NCBI GenBank assembly: GCA_013397865.1
Contig: VZTI01001127.1
Coordinates: forward strand, 522,480 to 586,479
Origin: Struthidea cinerea
Taxonomy: Eukaryota > Chordata > Aves > Passeriformes > Corcoracidae
Length of the DNA: 64,000 nt
Direction: 5' to 3'
Shown here piece by piece: positions 58,901-64,000 of this stretch (its first letter is position 1; each line of letters opens with the position of its first letter). A program made the translations under genes and the position numbers. Under the pieces are notes generated by a model that worked only from the letters and a program-made list of their open reading frames with translations, had not been told where the DNA came from and did not search any database.

Positions 58901-60974
58901 GAGCAAATGTCCCTTGGCATTAAGGGACACCAAGTTCTGCAACTTAAGTAAAACATAATTTAAAGTGAATTTTATCTGAGCAAACAGATGACTACACCAA
59001 GTAGTAACAGCACAAAATCAAAAATAAGTTGGAGGGAGGGTTGTGACTGATTTGGCAGATGATGAGAAGATAATTATTTATCCTGTCAGTTAGAATGTAA
59101 AAATTATATAGAATGATTTAAAATAAACAAATTGCAGAGAAACTTGGACAACTGCAGTTCGGATGAAATAATCTTAGCAGGTAAAGTGAGATGTGCCTGT
59201 GATCATTCAGTTGTTCCCTTCAGTAACTACCAGATTTACACCAATAGACTCCAAGGTTTGTCATTTAGGATGAGAATAACACAGCTCACTAGGAAGGTAA
59301 TGCCTGCCTTTTGTGGTCCTGCCTTTTTCAAATGCCCACTGTTGCCCTAAACTCTAGAGAAAGAAAAGCTTTTTACTCTGTATTTGTGGATAAGCACCAG
59401 GTAAGACAAGCCCTCTGCTTGACCAGGGCTGTGGAGTAGTCCCATAATACTAAACAGGATTAAAAGCAGCATGGAACTTGACAGACTTGAAGCAGGCACT
59501 TTTTAACATACTTTGGGGAAAGCTTTCTTTTGAATATGCCAAAATCAGACAGAAATTTTTTTATTCCACTTTACAATTTCACATATTAATGTTGTAACAT
59601 TTGTGAACTATTTTACAAGTGCTGAAAACACTTGATTGGTTACTGCATTTTCCTTTGCTACTGCCCATGTGGGAAGCTAAAATTATTGAGGATAGGGCTG
59701 GATAAAGAGCATCAGTAAGAACAATTTTTGAGACCCTGAGGGTTTGTAATGTCGCCATCGATTTCCTGGTAAACTGCGAAATGCACTAAAACCGAATCGG
59801 AGCCCTTCCTGTGGTCTTTAGTTTGCTCATACAAACATAAAGGGCCTATTTAGTACTGTATACAACCAGTATTAGGTTATGATTATGCTTCCAGACATCT
59901 TATCAATGCCAGTGCCCCATTGGTCTTAACAACAAAGAAATAAGTTGTGACAAAAGAAACTCCACCTGTTGAAGATCTCACACTTGAATTGGTGCATCTG
60001 AAGACAAAAATGAAATCTGTTGCTCTGAAAAATTTCCCTTTTGTTCATAATGTCATATATTTACACTTCAGTTGTTCATTTTTCAAATGGCCTACAAACC
60101 ACTACTACTACTCTTTGACACCTTCTGACTCCATGGCTAATGAACTTGGAAAAGTAATGAATCTGATATTATTTTTATTGGCCCTTCTTCTGCAGTTAGA
60201 ATGCAAAATAGAACCTGGTTGCTGTAATAGCAGGATACACAAGCTTGGAACAGAGTTTTGCAGCTTTTACAGAAGAAGAAATGATAGCAAACACTTCTAT
60301 AGTAGCTGAACTATGTCTTCATTTGGCTTTGGTTAATTCTATAACGGTATAAGGAGTTTAAAAAGTGTTTCCAGTGAAAAAAGGACAGAAATGAATGGGA
60401 AAAATAGACAAAATATAATTTGAATACAGCAGTGTTTGTTGTAGGTGGTAAGTACCTTTTATGCTGAAGTTGAACAGTTTAATATATTGCTTAAAGGTTA
60501 ACTTGTGAAAGAGTCAATCTATGCAGAAGAAGATTTCATGCATTAGGACAGGTGTTGATTAACTTCTAAAGCTTATCCTCACGTCAAAAAAAATATCAGA
60601 TAAGTCCTGTTTGCTAAAGAAAAAGAGAAAAAAACCCCAGACATACAAAACCCCTTATCATGCGGTAAGACTGACCATGTATAATGAAAAACTAAGATGT
60701 TACTATAAAGGCACTAGAGATACTTATTTCTGTGTTCTCAGATTATTGTAATATGAAGGATTATTTTCACCATTTTTGATAGAAATATACTTGGGATTTA
60801 AGCCACTGCTACTTGGAAAGTCTAATAGATTTTTTTTTTTCTGATTTTAATTATTAAACTATTAGAGGTTCTGCAACAGTTCGCCTCACTTGAAATTTCA
60901 TATGTGGTAAATATATATATGTGGTATATACAGAATGATTAATCCGACTATCGAAGTGTATAATATACAGACAC
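55931..60974. other. Intergenic, nothing recognised
   Basis: AT-rich DNA with only short frames. The 120-codon plus frame at 59947-60309 shows no recognisable domain. No gene is supported. Confidence 0.65.
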
Positions 60975-61560
60975 ACAAAACTGGCCAGATTGGGTCAAAC
61001 CAAAGACTCATTTATCCTGATGCACAGTCTCTCCTGCCCATTAATGGAAGTGTAAATACTTGCCAAGCGTGTAAGAAACTCACTGCTACTATTTTCTGAA
61101 TCAGAGAAGTTTCCTATGATTCCCCAATCCCCAGCAGATTTTTGCTTCATGTACTTGTTCCATCTGCCCTTAAATCACCAAAAGTTTTTATTATTCATCC
61201 TTTCACTAAGAATGATATCACAGGTAGCAGCCTCTGCTGTATGAAGAAACACCTCCATTTAATTTGCTTTAAACCTCACTCTTAACCCCTTCCTGGGATA
61301 ACTCCCTGCCTTGGACAAGACCAGTCAGCAAGGTCATTTTATTTACTTTCTCCCTTCAAAGCAGAATTCTACAGACTTCTGTCTCTCCTCTTAAATTACC
61401 ATTTTCAGGACTGAAGAGTCAAAGTTTCTTCCATCACCCCTCTAACGAAAGTCTTTCCAGGGCTTTAATCATCTTGTCATCACTTATCAGTAACTATTCC
61501 TGTTAGAACTGCAACCACAGGTCCTGGATGCTGATGTCTGCACACCTGGGTAAGATACAG
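60975..61560 (-). mobile_element. Ancient CR1-type LINE, antisense
   Basis: Blocks in order: gattgggtcaaaccaaagac, ttatcctgatgcacagtctc, ttgttccatctgcccttaaa, acctccatttaatttgcttt, agacttctgtctctcctctt and tcaggactgaagagtc. This follows the antisense layout of old archosaur/turtle CR1 3' regions. Strongly diverged. Confidence 0.55.
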
Positions 61561-61879
61561 ATTAAACATTTCTGTTGGATTATTAATTAAAGGCTTCAAA
61601 AAATGTTAAGAAGGGACAAGATGTGTCACATCAGCGACTAAGTACACATTGCACATGGATGGAACAGTCTGAGGAATGGAGAAATCAATATGAGTATGAA
61701 AATAGGGAAGGAGGACAGCTGTACCAAAGACACATTGTGGTTGTTTTTCATCCCTATTAAGGCAGATGAGAAGATTAAACCAGTCAAGCCTTTAACAAAA
61801 TTTCTCATTTTCCTGTCAAGGTCAATATCAATTTTGGTGTTACAATCACTGGACAATACAATTTTTTTCCTAATTATCT

Positions 61880-62105
61880 CAGAATCATAGAGTGTGTAGG
61901 CTGCCAGGGAGCTTTGGAGCATCTATTTAAGCAAATTCTCTGCTTAAAGTGGGTGCAAGTACAGCATGTAGGGTCTCTTCACCTGAGTCTCTAGTATCTT
62001 TGGGAATGGAGATGCCACAATCTTTCTAGATAACCTGTTTCAGTATTTGATGGTCCTCACAGAAAAAAAGCTTCCTTTTAGGATCTTATGCACTTCTGAG
62101 CATTC
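61880..62105 (-). mobile_element. CR1 3'-end fragment, antisense
   Basis: It begins cagaatcatagagtgtgtag and contains gggaatggagatgccacaat, gataacctgtttcagtattt and cctcacagaaaaaaagcttc. Diverged subfamily. Confidence 0.65.
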
Positions 62106-63921
62106 TCATTGAAGTAAGACATTCAACACATGGAACAGTCTATTCTGATATTGATGGTTTTATCTTAAACATGGGCAAAAACCCCCTTACCTAGATGTGT
62201 TATTATGAAATACTCAGACCACTTATTTAACTTAAAGAGATGCTTCTATTTTTGGAATGGAAAATGAAATTTTGATTCCTTCACCTGATTCTTTTTTTTC
62301 CTCTCCTCATTCCTGAGGTACAACTTCTTTTTACTGATGATTATACAGCAGTTTTCAATTTTCAGTTTCCTGTAAGCAGGAAGGACTAGAGTGTTTTGAT
62401 ATGCTTGCTTTTAAATACAGCTGTTATAAAAATGTATATGAAAATGTATATTTACATTATAGCTTTTATACATGTTACCTTTATGTGATACACTTCATAC
62501 TCTGTGGTGTTATATTTTTCGTACAAAACTTGGGGGTATGATGGCTAGTTTTAGTCCTGACTAACTAATTTTATCCAAGATCTTAAGTTTAGGTAAAGAA
62601 CCTAAACATTTTGGCACAGTTTTCTTTAAACTTGCATTTTTCATAGCATCTGCAGTAAAACAAAGCTATAAGCCTCCTTAAACTCCCCGTGAATACAAAG
62701 TCCAAACAGATTAAAATTAAGAAAACAGGTCACCAGGTCCAAGCCATCCCATAAATAACTTGTCAAAAAATAATCCAGATTGTAAAATGTCAGTTCTTGT
62801 AAACTAAATTTTGGGAATCAAATATTCCTGATGAGTGTATTTATGCAAGCAGAATGAGCTCTTCTGCATAAAACTATACTTTTCTTCCCAGTTACATGAC
62901 ACAAAATTAGAAACATTATAATAGCATATATTTCTTAATTTTAGCGAGTCAGCTTTGCATTAAAAAAATTAGTTAATGGTGGTATGTGTTATTAGAATTT
63001 TCTGTGTGACTCTTCAGTATAACTAAAGAAATGTTACCCTAAGGTCAAATACTTTTGGTTTTTCCCACTCACCTCATGTTTCACAGAGTACACTGTTCCT
63101 TACAATTCTTCAACGTTTTTGATACTTGTGATAGAAGCCAGAATCAGAAGAGTACAACCAATTAAGAGGAAGGTGTCAGAATATGCTATTGAAATACACT
63201 ACCAGAAGAAATTTCCAATTTCAGTCAGAGAAAGTTTGATTTTATTTAGACTTGAACTAAAAAATATGAACTAAATAAAAAAATCAACCAAACAAAACAC
63301 ATCTAAAGTCCCCTCAAAAACTAACAAACAAACCTATCAACCCCAAACAAATAAAAAAGCCAATATCAAAAAAAAGCCAGATAAAACCCAAACCCGCACA
63401 CATTCAAAGCTTATATAAATTTGAGTTAGAGAATTATCTCTGTTAAAAGAAGATTTTGATCCTGATTTTAATGTATAAAGAGCTACACTTATCATTTAGG
63501 TACGCTGGATTCCCAAAAGGAGTTTCTCATGCAATATTTGCATCTTGCCACTAGAACCTTCATTAAATGCTGGAGCCATGTCGAAGTGGACCTACATGCT
63601 TCATGGGCAATGCCAAAAATATATATTTCTGTCCTGATTTACAGGTAGATAAAAGATTATGAGTCATTATCCAAACAGCCATACCCTTAATGCCTGCAGT
63701 GCAAAGAAGAGAATGATTAATCAAGTATATTGAAGTGAGTCTGCAATCCCATTTGCAGCTTGATTTGCTGAGGAGAAAAAAAAGGTGAGCAATTTCTTAT
63801 GATTTCTGTAAAAGCTGTGCTAGTACATGCTCTATGTGCAATAATACTTCTCCTCGCCCTTCCCTCCCAGGCGTTTGGACTTCTGATTCTCCCCACATTA
63901 TCTGACTCCAGGGCACTGGAT
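62106..63921. other. Intergenic, nothing recognised
   Basis: AT-rich with A-rich stretches (63260-63400). No gene or named repeat. Confidence 0.65.
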
Positions 63922-64000
63922 TCTTCCTTTCCTTTCCTTTCCTTTCCTTTCCTTTCCTTTCCTTTCCTTTCCTTTCCTTTCCTTTCCTTTCCTTTCCTTT
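63922..64000 (+). repeat. (TTTCC)n microsatellite at window edge
   Basis: Perfect TTTCC units run to the last base, so the array continues off the window. Confidence 0.98.

Noticed and set aside
26760..64000. Expected mammalian neighbour SLC25A46 to the right
   Set aside because: No mitochondrial-carrier exon was recognised in any frame, so it probably lies beyond the window; short exons could still be overlooked by eye.
1..64000. tRNA, rRNA, CRISPR, operon or prophage features
   Set aside because: None seen; sequence is vertebrate nuclear DNA with introns and LINEs.

Overview
This is a stretch of bird nuclear genome. Interspersed repeats are almost all CR1 LINEs, several with the octamer tail typical of avian CR1; genes are split by GT-AG introns; the promoters are CpG-rich; and the window holds one sequence gap (347 N at 22860-23206). 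Nothing microbial is present. WDR36 is Z-linked in chicken, so a Z-chromosome origin is likely, but this is inference from synteny.

Region 1 (1-23.2 kb): the 5' two thirds of WDR36 on the minus strand. WDR36 is the vertebrate Utp21, a WD40 subunit of the small-subunit processome. Seventeen consecutive coding exons (human-order exons 2 to 18) can be read with GT-AG borders and matching phases at every junction, giving about 615 codons. Exon 1 and the start codon are most likely inside the N gap in the CpG island. The C-terminal exons lie beyond position 1. Introns carry CR1 fragments.

Region 2 (23.2-26.8 kb): a GC-rich block directly upstream of WDR36. On the same strand it holds what I read as an avian thymic stromal lymphopoietin gene (TSLP): a 16-base first coding exon, a signal-peptide/helix-A exon and a GC-rich terminal exon. 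Together they show the six-cysteine framework and the TYNFS, HCPGW and VWRSYNN landmarks of mammalian TSLP. Gene order and orientation (TSLP then WDR36, head to tail) match mammals. This is the most interesting content of the window. The terminal exon sits in the CpG-rich shore next to an assembly gap and a pyrimidine tract, which may be why the gene is easy to miss.

Region 3 (26.8-64 kb): intergenic DNA with no supported host gene. It holds CR1 copies of several ages on both strands, including one endonuclease-domain remnant and two ancient 3' regions. It also has two solo-LTR-like retroviral remnants, short tandem repeats with regular binding-site-like motifs (23-bp CACGTG units, 33-bp octamer units), and pentanucleotide microsatellites at 39.96 kb and at the right edge.

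The two genes are functionally unrelated (ribosome biogenesis and epithelial cytokine signalling); they share orientation and a compact GC-rich interval.
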